Positions 44,801 through 55,392 of a DNA stretch of 64,000 nucleotides are shown here, piece by piece (the stretch's first letter is position 1; every line of letters starts with the position of its first letter). The position numbers and the translations under genes were made by a program. The notes under the pieces were generated by a model. That model did not search any database. It saw only the letters and a list, made by a program, of their open reading frames with translations, and was not told the origin of the DNA. This DNA comes from Allodiplogaster sudhausi (taxonomy: Eukaryota; Nematoda; Chromadorea; Rhabditida; Diplogasteridae): assembly GCA_945643635.1 (NCBI GenBank), contig CALZFC010000041.1, forward strand, positions 3,767,001 through 3,831,000. The letters are read 5' to 3'.

Positions 44801-47800
44801 ACGGTCTACAGTAATATTATTCTAATATATATATATATATCTATATATATATATACATACATATATATTCATGTGCAGCAAAACATTGCCGTAATAGGCG
44901 ATAAAAAATAAATGGAACCGAAATGTCTATGTACATATGTATCCCGACAATTCAGACAATCATCCGTGCGCCACTTGCCAGCAGCCAGCGAAAGCCACAG
45001 AGTGTCCTCCAGCGAGTTCGTGCTTCACAGCTTCAGCTGGTAAACGACTTGCAGACTGGCTGCGCTACAACCCGCTGTGCCCGCGGATCTCGTCTCGTGG
45101 TTAGGATACAACATTGTTCTTCGCGGAAATCATGGGATTTCAGAACAGATATGTGAATGCATTAGTTACGACAACAGAAAAGTAGCAAGAAATATTGGTG
45201 TTTTCGTTTTCTTTAGTATGCTGCAAGAAAACAGATCATTTCTTGTCTGTTTAGGCAAAGTACAAGTCAGAGTGGATTTCGATGGATACGATGCATTGCC
45301 ATGAGAATCAGCGATGGCGTCTGAATGGATTCGAAGCGGCTTAGCCGACTGAGCTTTCCATCACGTGCGGTCAGTCTCTTTAAGGCATATCAAATGGGCA
45401 TAAACAGCATGATTAAAGGAGGGCATACAAATAATTAATGCAGGTTCGAATTACCGCGCTCGACCTGTGAATAGGCACTCTCATTCTCGCGTGCTATTTC
45501 GCAGGTTGCATAAAACCCGCTTCGTGCAAATAGCACGCGCGTGTGAGACTGCGTAGGACAGCGGTAATCTTGAAGTTTCACATAATTTTTTTTATGATAG
45601 CCCTCTTTAGCTAGATGTTTTTGTTTTAATTAAAAGAACGTGCCTTGTAGTGGCATGCAGGAAAACTTGCTTACGGATGACTACGACTTCCTTGCCTTGC
45701 GTCAACGGCCAGGTTTTTTCTCCATTATCTTGACATTATTTGACATCATTATTTGCCGATCATACTTTATAGTCGTGTTTTTTGGCCTGTTAATGGCAAA
45801 AGAATACATTTATGTGTACATTCATGCCATTACAATTTCTCTCAAAATGCACGTATGAATGTCCTTTGTGAGGTGTGCAATGGTCGCTTCTTGCAACCTC
45901 GTCCTCACTTTCGCACGGGCTGCCTTGTCATGGCGCGCGACGCCGGGATGCTTCAGGTGTGATGAATCTTTAAGAACATTATAAATTAGAACAAAAACTA
46001 CATTTTGGAATACGACCCATTTTTTTCGGAATGTGTATAAATAAGTGTTTTTTTTTCTGTCGCAACGATCAAATTTGACGAAAACATTCTTAATTCAAAT
46101 AAATGAGGCCTGACTGAAGTTAATTACATAGATCGAATACCAACATCGCCGTTTCTCGTTCGACTACCTCACCTGTGCAACCAAGTGGACAAGTGGACGA
46201 CAAGAGGACAAGTGGACGGGCGTCTTCGAGGGCAAGCGAGTCTTTGTCTCGGCGACCAGGGCCGCCACGTGTGCGCAGTTTCCAAGTATGCCATATACAT
46301 TTACTATACTTTCTATAGTGTCCTTTTCGCCTCCATACAATCTTGGTACACTTTTAGTTATGTTTTTTAATACTTTAATTATCTTCACATATATTATATT
46401 AGTGCCACCGGGGGCACTATTTTTCAATGCCCTTGCGAGAGGTGGGCACTATTAGAGGGGGGAGGAGGGGGGGGGGGTTCTATTAGAGGGAGGAGTACAA
46501 TTTTTCAATGTGATTGACAAAAATTTAGATTACAACATTTTCCTTTCAAAAAAAGAAGAATCATAGCTCTAATTCAATGGAATCATCATTGGTTCATATA
46601 TCCGTCTTACGGAAGATTTTGAATGAATCTGTAATAAGTTCATTGGGAAGATCATCCCATGTCTCCAGGAATCATTCCAGGTACGGTTCGAGCTGAGGTA
46701 TTAGAATATTATGAGGGTGCACTACTGGAGGGGGGGGGGGAGGGGGGTTCTTATAGACGGAGGGGCACTAATAGAGAAAATTCGGTCAGAAGATTTGCTG
46801 CCATCTCAGCCGGCTGCTCAATGTGTCCAACTCCGCCTGTCTCTACGAGCTGCCCTATCGGTTTCCAGTGCGACAAGAATAAGCTGGTCACCTGCACCCA
46901 TGCGACTACCAATTGTCTGCTTTACAGCTGCGAACAAGGATATCAACTCTTTGTCAGTCATTTCTATTCACTAAATAGATGCTAATAACAAGAGTAGTTA
47001 ATTTGTTTAAACATTAAGGTTAAAAGTGCGTATGGATGGGAAGCCGTCGACTACATCGACTGCCATCTCAGCAACGGATGGCGGCTGCAAGGATTCGAAT
47101 CCGTCGAGGACAAATTGGAGATCAATTGTGGTAATTTATGCAATTAACTGAATAACATTTGGGAGGAGAAATCAACGCCTCACTTTTCATTACCCTTCGC
47201 ACTTCTTCTTTCTAAAACTTCTTCCGGTTTTACAGTGCCAGGACAACGTGAGCGGGGTCAGCTAAAGGAGTGCAAGGTATTAGTGATCTACTATATGTCA
47301 CCATTTCAAAGTACAATCTTGCAAAGCAATTTAGCCCGTCTTTGGCGGTCCTACGACAACGCCGGCTCCGAAGGACGTCTGCAGCGAAGCCTGTGTTCGT
47401 GACGCTTTTTGTCATAAGCTCATTCATTGCTAGCAAAATGGGTACTTTCAGCGGCGCAAGGAAGCGTTGACGATGGCGCGAAAGTCCTTGGTCTTGTGAC
47501 AGCTGTATCAGCACCTCTTCGTTTACGCTTTGTTCGCTGTGCCAAAATCAGTTCTTTTTTATCATAGCCTACGTGCCCCGCCAACGCCTCCTTCAAAAAA
47601 TGTGGAATTGCCTGTGATCAGACGTGTTCTGCTCCAAACGTTCGAAACGATTGCAGAGACGGTTAGAAAGAAAAAGAGATATTTTTTGTCTTGGAAAACA
47701 TTTTTTCTCTACACTAGAAGAATACTGTAGAATTAAACGCGGCCTGCGCGTGTAACATCGGCTTCCTCCGCGACGACTCCCAGAGTGACCTCACCTGCAT

Positions 47801-50073
47801 TCGCAAGGAGGACTGCGGCTGCAGCGATGAGAACGGCGCCTATCCAGGTTAGAGTGAGAGAGAAAGAGAGACGGAGAGAGTGAGTGAAAGAGAGAGAGAG
47901 AGAGAGAGAGAGAGTTGGAGATGGAGATGGAGATGGAGAGAGGTGAGAGCATAGATTCATCCTTGCATATCTCATTGTTAGAAAATCTCATCTAGAATTA
48001 GTAGCAATATTCCAGAGGGCAAAACGTGGCTGTCTCCGGACTGCAAAATGAACAACACCTGCTCGAAGCACAAGATTATTCCGACTATTAATATTCTTTT
48101 CATAGTTGCTAAAAAAAAGAAGATCTAGGCTTCATCGATCCTTTTTTTCTTAGCCTCTGAGATGCTCGCCAAATTCGGAGTGCCGCGCAGTTGAAGGCGA
48201 GCGTCGCTGCATCTGCAAGGAAGGATTCGAGGTTGGGAGCTAATTAGCTTGTCATTATACGGCTATGTTTAGTCATACATATGTATGATCTTTCATTTCG
48301 CTTCTCGTCATTTATACATTCATCTTCATCTTCATAAATATGTATGTATAGCCATATATCATTATTAAAAGGAAATTTATTTTTTAGGGAGATGGAATGG
48401 TGTGCAAGGAAAGAGAAGACTGTCAGAAACTTTGCGGAGAGGCCGAAGGCAGAGGAAGGTGTGACACAGACAGATGTCAGTTCTTTCTAGCTATGTAATC
48501 ATTTATAGTATTAAGCCATAAGTTTCTTCAGCCTGGTAATAAAAAAGTTATTGTGAAAAGTCTTCTTTTCAGTCAGAGGCACAGGCTCTCCGGTGTGTGT
48601 CTGCAAGAATAACTGGTCAGGTCCGACCTGTAGTCAATTCACGCCGAAAACAGACTGCGCCGCTCTCAAGAAATATCACAACATCACCAAGTCCGGCGTC
48701 TATGAGTGCGTTTGCGTTGAATTCTAACGAGTCGACCAAGCGTTCTAATTCGTCAATTTCTTATGATTTAAGAATAATGCCTATTCCGAACTCGGATTTG
48801 GTGTTTAAAGTGAGATGTGACATGGAGACGAGTTGCGGCGGCTGGACGCTCATCAGCAGCAGCTTCAAGGTTTTTCTTTAGCTTGCCCACCCCCCCCCCT
48901 CCTCTAACTCCTAAACCCCTAAACATAGACTTTTCTCGTTTTTATTAAGAATGAAAAAAATGCTCCTTTAAGGTAAAAACAATGGTCATTTGACAGGGCT
49001 CATCAACTTGTCACACAAACACCTTCACTGATTACGTGCGAGGCTTTGGAGATCCAGAAAAGAAGGACGTCTGGATTGGCCTCGACACGCTCTCGGCCAT
49101 TACGACTATCAAAACGAACAGGTTCAATCTCTTTGCAAGCCGATGGTATTCAATGGTCAATAGCCAGAAGACAGATTGAAACTAGAAAAGAAAAAGAAAT
49201 TAAAATAAGACTGAACATGTTGCAGTCTTCGAGTGGATCTCACACGCTGTGACAACAGCAAGACTGAGTGCACCTACCAAGCATTCTCGGTGCTAGATAA
49301 GATCGCTGATTACCGTGTAAACATCACCAAAGCAGCGACATCATAATTCGTAGCCAAGCAATATTATTGAATTAATGTCTCGTCTAAAAACTTAAATTAT
49401 AAAATAAATTTTCGAATTGCACAGGAGTGCAGTGGCAGCGAAAAGGATCGAAGCAAAAAAGATGGCTGGGTCTCGTGGGACATCAGCTCGGTCGGTCCAT
49501 CATTCGGCTTCGTCGATCGAACAGAATATCGCGATCCGAGTTAGAGACGCTTTAAGATTCTATTAAAATAATTAAACGAGTTTGCAAAAGTAAGTGATTT
49601 AAAATTTAGAGGCTATCGAAAATGCATGAAAATTTCAAAAAATGCATGCAAATTTTGAGAAATAAGAAACCGTAAGATAGTGAGTTCCAACATCATGAAT
49701 CAAATCTCCAAGAATGAAATCGTCTAGAGTGGTGTGATTCACGATATTCGTCTTCTGCTATTCCGAGCAACATTCAGCTTCCGAGCAGCGGATGGTGGTT
49801 CGATGAGAAATCGTTCGTTTTATTTTACTTAATTTTTTTAGACGAAATCAATGTTAATTAAATATACGATCTCTCTCCATCTCATATATGTGTGAAGCCA
49901 TAAGTGTGATTGATGCAGAGGATTCTCCACGTCCAATCTGAATGCGCCGCCCAGCTACTGCGGCCCGGAGGAGGGATTCGTCGAGTATGTCAGCGTTCGC
50001 AAGGCACTCACCTGGAACAAGGAGCCACTCCGCGAGGCTTTCATGTGGATTCGGCCAGCCGATTTCACGTGCT
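41811..50073 (+). CDS. Mosaic extracellular protein: VWD, Cys-rich modules, EGF-like, fibrinogen-related domain
   Basis: Signal peptide MLWLLIGGLLLLLSTPSHQ (ATG 41811 or 41826), then VWD start CCRIYGEPHFFSFDG and FHG (exon to 41979). Later exons give GDMQLWMFGITIRINRDP, KQLFVDNIFKNGRSWRD, SCDVHVDFSMDEDV and the VWD core LEGVCGNWDGNCHNDM (about 42957-43052). Cys-rich module exons follow: FIVERVHHISGCRATSCKKG (about 44413), DYLICKAGRWIGFDVNKQNK, VCNGRFLQPRPHFRTGCLVM (about 45855), FDYLTC, CPTPPVSTSCPIGFQCDKNK (about 46810) and WEAVDYIDCHLSNGWRLQGF. EGF/TIL-like exons include CSPNSECRAVEGERRCICKE (about 48160). The C-terminus is fibrinogen-related: CDMETSCGGWTLISSSFK, VRGFGDPEKKDVWIGLDTLS, and YVSVRKALTWNKEPLREAF ending ADFTC, TGA 50071-50073. 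Likely a secreted recognition or matrix protein. In-frame TAGs (43650, 47431), a 5-nt length difference from the paralog near 45032 and a disrupted exon near 45300 make full expression uncertain. Confidence 0.75.
45425..45560. repeat. Nested hairpin (MITE-like) inside the VWD/FReD gene
   Basis: GTTCGAATTACCGC pairs with GCGGTAATCTTGAA, and inside it CGCGTGCTATTTCGC pairs with GCAAATAGCACGCG. About 130 nt, absent from the inverted paralog at the corresponding place; a likely insertion. Confidence 0.5.
46390..46790 (+). repeat. Insertion bounded by G-rich GGGCACTA...AGAGGGGGGAGG repeats
   Basis: Two similar G-rich segments (about 46430-46490 and 46715-46775, each with a GCACTA word and 10 or more consecutive G) flank about 230 nt. 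The paralog's intron at 59010-59280 lacks it. Probably a mobile insertion; G-quadruplex capable. Confidence 0.5.
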
Positions 50074-50331
50074 GACCGTGTGTGGCTGTCAATGAAAGAT
50101 CAGGATGTTAAGAAGCTTAAAATACTTCTTGTGAATAAATGGCTTAGTATGTCAATGCTCGAAAACAGAGGTATGTACACACTAACCGAAGTTCTATAAC
50201 ACGTCGGATAGTTTCAGATTATCTTCAAGATCAGTACATGGTTTGACCAAGCAAAATCCATTCCCCTCTTGCCGCCGTAGTAAACTGTCATGTTTTCGGG
50301 TGAGAACACGGGGTAATGTAACTGAGCTGAA

Positions 50332-50904
50332 ATGCCTAATCCTCCTCAAACACACTCTCACTATGCGCGCTCTGCGCCTCTCCCTCCAGAATCTAAGGTT
50401 TTGGGTGAGCCTAGATTTTCTGATGAATGGAAGAACTCGGCTGAAAGGAGAGAGAGAGAGAGAGAGAGAGAGTATGAAATTATGAGAGAACTACTCTCAG
50501 CATCTTTCACGCAATGGCCTCTGTGTGACAGTTGTCCGGAAATTCCGCTTCCGACTTACTCTAAATAATGAAAAGTTTGTAATCTCAACATGAACGCATA
50601 AATGTAGCCTTGAACGAAATTTTCAAATGCACGTTTCACCTCAAGCTATTTTTTGATGTGTTTTTAACATTTTGAGATGTTTTTCTAATTGCTTGTTAAT
50701 CGTTTAGGTATAGAGAAGGTTCGCTTCTCTAGTGAAGAGTCCGACTTCATTGTTGAGAAGGTCTGCGACGCGCGCGTGCTTCTCAAAAGTGGCAACGAGC
50801 TGCGCAATGCCGCCGCTAACAAGGCGAGAAATCAAGAGTGGAAGAAGATTCAGATGGACTTACTGCTGCGATTCAAGGTGGACAAGGATCAAGGAGCACT
50901 ATAA
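50332..50904 (+). CDS. Myb/SANT-like (MADF-type) transposon accessory protein, short
   Basis: Exons 50332-50404 and 50708-50904 join in phase. MPNPPQTHSHYARSAPLPPE is followed by RFSSEESDFIVEKVCDARVL and NKARNQEWKKIQMDLLLRF, the trihelical pattern of the second Harbinger protein that binds the transposon ends and imports the transposase (family knowledge). It ends after KDQGAL, far shorter than usual, so probably truncated. Confidence 0.65.
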
Positions 50905-50914
50905 GTACCGAAAA

Positions 50915-51656
50915 TCAACATTGAAAAGGTTGAAGATGGTTGAGTTGTTGTTTTGCGGCAGATTGAGAAACGATATACGAATCGTGGCCAGATCCAGGGT
51001 AACACGGGTTAAAATAAAGAATGCTTCCACGGTGGTTGACGATTGCTAAAACATTTAAAGCACACATTCCCTTGCGGCATCGGAATTGCCCACCGTGGTG
51101 TCTGGTAGTTTCAATGGGTATAAGCATGCTATCAACTGCTCGGCTGACTTTGGGAATAGCAGCAAAACGAGAGAATCTGCGTGCCGTATGCTCTCTCCAC
51201 GCTGGGTCATGAACAGGGAAGGAGATGAGGCGAGCGACGACTGCCGGGTCGGTCAGGCCGGAGAGTACTCGTTGGACAACATCCGATATAGCCTTTTGGC
51301 TTACTCCGAAGGCGAGAACAGCTTGGTGACTGTTCGTGAACAGATACGATAGCCCTGCTGTAACCTGCATCGTAAGAATACTGTAGCTTCGACTGTATGC
51401 TTGTTTGTATTAGTTTTATCGATGCAGGTGTACTTGCATAGCTTCAAATTCATACTTGATCGCGCTTGCTGATCATCCAGTTGGGTTCTTCGGGCTGAAG
51501 GAGGTGTCTGTCACAAATTCGAAGGAGCTGGTCCAGAGCGCGCTTGTGGAAACGGTAATTCCTCCGGAAGATTCGGGGATTCGTTGTCAAGAAGGAAGGA
51601 TGGCGCTGTTGGTACGTCATGTTAGGAGCGCGCTGCCAGCGTTGCAGATAAGCCAT
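50915..51656 (-). CDS. Harbinger-type transposase (DDE_Tnp_4), C-terminally truncated
   Basis: Exons 51656-51456 and 51364-50915 join in phase for 216 residues. N-terminal part FRRNYRFHKRALDQLLRICD; then GLSYLFTNSHQAVLAFGVSQ; catalytic region AVDSMLIPIETTRHHGGQFR, CRKGMCALNVLAIVNHRGSI and CYPGSGHDSYIVSQ. The first Asp is present, but the expected second (family v.D after the NRKG..s.N segment) is Asn (AIVN), and the C-terminal third with the final acidic residue is missing. Likely catalytically dead. The ORF end nearly meets the converging SANT-like ORF. Confidence 0.75.
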
Positions 51657-51941
51657 TTATACCTCTAATTAATTAAGAAATCTCTCATATGCAAACTTAA
51701 AAAAAAAGAAATAGGACAGTTCTGCTTGTGTGTAATGTTCGTTGAATTCGAGCTGTTTTCTGCACCTCTCAAACAACTGCACAGCGCATTTTCAGACGTG
51801 TCATTTACGTTCAACAAAATGATGTCCTCGGAGGAGCACCTCGGCCGAGAGTTCGACCGAAACCTCGGCTGAAACTCCCTCCGTTCAGTTATATTCCCCC
51901 GTGTTTTCACCCAAGAATAAGACAGTTTACTACGGCGGTTG

Positions 51942-53660
51942 GCGCCAGTTTAACAAAATGCTAATGAAGCCTTCATTATGAGTCAAGCGAAATTACAATA
52001 AAATGTTTAAAGGATCTTTCTTAAGAGGAAACCTTTTGGGAAGCGTATTTTGGTGTGACTGAAATATATGCATATCCAAACTTCACAACTATAAAGTGCT
52101 GACATATAACTGAAATGAAAAAATTCTCCCAACTATAATGTATATCACTTAGTGAACTTGCCCCTATTGCAGAACTGACGCTAGTTTGGGCCAAAGCACG
52201 GTACGCATGTTTTTCGTAAGCTGCGATCTAGACGTCAGACATCAATGTTCGTCCCACATCGAGAATCGATTAAATAAGATTTGGTCTCTAGGACCACTGG
52301 AAAACCGACCCTACCAAAATTCAAGAATTCGTCTGACGCTTAGGCCACTTTGAGCCACATAATACTAAAGTTCGATGAAATCATAGTTGACACGGTTCTG
52401 AAGACGTTACCGAGAGAGGTATCGTCGGGAGAGAGATAAGAACGGACGCCCTTCTTAACGGAGCAGCATGGCCGGGGAAGAGCATGAAATTATCATACTC
52501 GCCAGTCTCCCGATCGCTGTCTTACTCCCCCGTTCCGACGATCCGTGTTTGCTTCTCCCGACCCGCATAACCTTGAGGCCCGGCCCGGCCCGTAATTAGA
52601 AAAATGGGCCCGGGCCTTACAGCGCATGGTGCAGGACGCTATTAGAGCACTAAAAACGTCGCGCTACCTTATTTTAATGCTATTTTTCTTGATACAATTC
52701 AAATTTGCTGTTTAACGACAATAAATTTAGAATGGATTGCTTAAATGCAGAGCTATAGGACAGATCTCCGACGTGATAACCACAGAAGAAATTGTATTTA
52801 AGAATTGCAATATTTATTTCTATGCAACATATAATTTGTTAAAATAACACCCCAAAAAGTGCGAGAATATGATATTTCCTTTTTACTCTATCCCACGAAA
52901 GCAGGCCCGGCCCTGCCTGGCCTAGGGTGGTGGGCCCGGCCCGGCCTGGCCCGCTTTGAATTTTACGGGCCCGGGCCCGGCCTGCTTTGATATTTTTCCC
53001 CTGGGCCCCCCCCCTGGTCTTGGACATACTTGCTCGCACCTGATCAGAGCGAGGGAATGACTTGTGCTAAGTTTAAGAAAAGATCTCCTCTTATCCGCCC
53101 GAGGGCAGCGGAAGACAAGGCTTTGGCTTTACACTGAACTAATTTTATTATTTTTTTGCATCTATTGCTGACACTGGTAGCAGTTTTCATCTGCGCGAGA
53201 TACTGTTCAAAACTGAGAGAAAAAAGTAAATAAAAATTTTTCATATTGTTTTCTTTAGCTTTCACCCAAGATATTAATGGCACGGCAGCACATTCACCAT
53301 CTAATTGTAAGCGCACAATTGTTTACTGCCCCAAGCGCGAGAGACTGTGCAAAAGTTAGAGAAAAAAGTCCCATCTTTCTAATTGAAATTTGATTTTCCG
53401 AATTCCGACCTTTTTCTCTTCCGAATTTCGATTTCCGAATTCCGTTATGAAAGGGGGCCTTCCGAATTCCAAATTCCGAATTTTTTATTCCGATACACAC
53501 TGGATTACATAATAGCATACATAGAAATTGCGTTAATTTATGAATTGAATTTTCACGACAGATCTACAAAATCAACCAATTTTCTTTCTAAATGAAAAAA
53601 ATATGTAAAATTTTACAGAAGACCAGAAATGAGAATAATCACACTCTAAAACTCTAGATT
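51942..53660. other. Intergenic with GC-rich patches
   Basis: Holds GGCCCGGCCC-type clusters at 52575-52620 and 52898-53010 in an AT-rich setting, and a TTCCGAATTCC-rich imperfect tandem block at 53395-53485. No gene supported. Confidence 0.45.
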
Positions 53661-53667
53661 TTATCAT

Positions 53668-53703
53668 CTAATCCCCGAATTTGATGTTTTGCATTCGGGG
53701 ATT
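53668..53703. repeat. Perfect 12-bp hairpin
   Basis: TAATCCCCGAAT and ATTCGGGGATTA flank a 12-nt loop at the edge of the duplicated upstream block. Confidence 0.7.
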
Positions 53704-53734
53704 AACCATTGATCCAACTTGCTCATTTTGTACA

Positions 53735-55175
53735 TACTTTGTTGTTGATATTCGCCGGCTCCTCCTTTGTCTTGTTCTTTAAGAAGAAGCTGTAAAACGT
53801 GAACGATGCTACTTGTATGCTGGTCTTCTATCATTAAAACGGTGGCCGCTTCAAATCGTCACAATGGTGGTCTTTTCAAAGCGTATAAAACGATGCTTAT
53901 TGTTAGTAGAGAGGGCTTCCTGTTCAGTAGCCTTCCTTTCTCAAAAAGATGTCTCAAACTTCATCAAACCTTTCTTTGCATACATACATATGTACATATG
54001 TATGTATGCAAAAACATATATATCCATTACTACATTCTTCATTTTTCATATTCATCTTTGCCAAAAATATATATTTGTGAGCTGATTTTTCACGAAGTTT
54101 AAAACCATTAATTTATTTGGATCCAAGTTTAACAAGGAGTATTTAGTTGTTGTTTTCGCACCACTGAAATATTTGAAACAGTACTAACTGAAGAATGGTT
54201 ATCATAGGCATGTTGTGGCTGTTCATTGGTTGTCTTCTTCTCCTGAGTACTCCATCGCATCAACAAATTAGTCGCTTCGGAAAACACTGTTGCAAGATCT
54301 ACGGAGAACCGCACATCTCCAGCTTCGACGGCCTTACTTATGACTTCCACGGTTGGTTGTGCCCATGATTTGGATTGGCGGAAAAATGTTTGAATTTTCG
54401 TTTTGATTGAAGTCCCAGGCTAAAAGGCGCGAGTTCAGGATTGATTGATTCTTTGGCTCCTTTCAGGAAGGACCTGTCCGTTTCTTGCCTCGAGGCCAAC
54501 TTACACTGCTTTGGCCACTAATCCATCGTGCAATTTCCAAGTCAAAATCTTAGGGACGATTGCGCCAGGGTTTCCTGCTTAGTCAGTTCACACAATTATG
54601 TCTGCGTGTATCAAGTATACTTTAATGTTTACTATAGAATTTGTTTATTTCCGAAAGGTGGGGGGCCTTCTTCCCTCAAAATAGAGTAGGATTCCAGAAA
54701 CTGTTCTCTCAATCTGTCAGATGGCAGAAGATGCGTTAAGAAGCCTTCTTGCAGCACCTCGTTTGTTGGAGACATGGAGCTTTGGATGTTTGGCATTACG
54801 ATTCGCATTAATCGTGATCCCCATTCGAAAAGGGTTTGTCAAAATTAATCAATGTCCGCGAATTCTTTAGAATCTCGATTCAGAAGCAATTGTTCGTGAA
54901 CAACATCTTTCAAAATGGTCGTTCGTGGAGAGATCCGCAAGGCAGGGTAATGAAACTTTATGGTTGCCTTTGAAATAGCAATGTGGATTGATATTGTCAA
55001 GTTAATTTATCGAGATACTTGCGCTTATATACGCACAAAAGAAGGAAGAAGAGAAGAGAGGAAGAAAGAAGGCAGCTTTTTTAAGATTACGGTTTGCAAT
55101 TTGGTAATTCATGCTCCTACCTGCGATGTTCACGTTGACTTTAGCATGGACGAGGATGTTGGTTCCTTCTTCTTC
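53735..55175 (+). pseudogene. VWD gene paralog, forward 5' portion (broken)
   Basis: Duplicate of 41418-42900. It includes the shared upstream block with GTATAAAACG, and exon 54194-54351: MVIIGMLWLFIGCLLLLSTP, then HCCKIYGEPHISSFDGLTYD. Further VWD exons are GDMELWMFGITIRINRDP (about 54750), KQLFVNNIFQNGRSWRDP and CDVHVDFSMDEDVGSFF. Homology ends abruptly at about 55172, where LINE sequence begins. The exon carrying CGNWDG is absent. The rest of this paralog is found only inverted beyond the LINE. Confidence 0.75.
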
Positions 55176-55265
55176 TTGCCCTCTCTGTCTCACTTGCCCT
55201 CTCTGTCTCACTTGCCCTCTCTGTCTCACTTGCCCTCTCTGTCTCACTTGCCCTCTCTGTCTCGC
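55176..55265 (+). repeat. Five tandem 18-bp units at the LINE 5' end
   Basis: TTGCCCTCTCTGTCTCAC is repeated five times head to tail (the last ends CGC). It lies at the junction with the VWD paralog, as expected for 5'-UTR monomers of a LINE. Confidence 0.85.
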
Positions 55266-55392
55266 TACCGGACGGCAGCTCTTCTGCCGCTCCGGTCTGA
55301 TCGATTGATCTTCGCGTACAAGAGCGCCCTCTCTCCTTAGCCCTCGTGCCTGGGGCCTCTATCGTTTCTACTAAGGCACCAAATCAGTTACG

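Larger units (their letters stand above)
50272..51938. mobile_element. PIF/Harbinger DNA transposon (1667 bp, probably inactive)
   Basis: Terminal inverted repeats start CCGCCGTAGTAAACTGTC at both ends and stay recognisable for about 55 nt (GGGTGA.AACACGGG). A 3-bp direct repeat TTG flanks both sides (50269-50271, 51939-51941), the target duplication size of this superfamily. It encodes the two expected proteins on opposite strands: a SANT-like DNA-binding protein and a DDE transposase, the latter C-terminally short. Confidence 0.85.

Noticed and set aside
55176..55265. CRISPR-like array
   Set aside because: Direct tandem 18-bp units with no spacers, in animal DNA at a LINE 5' end.
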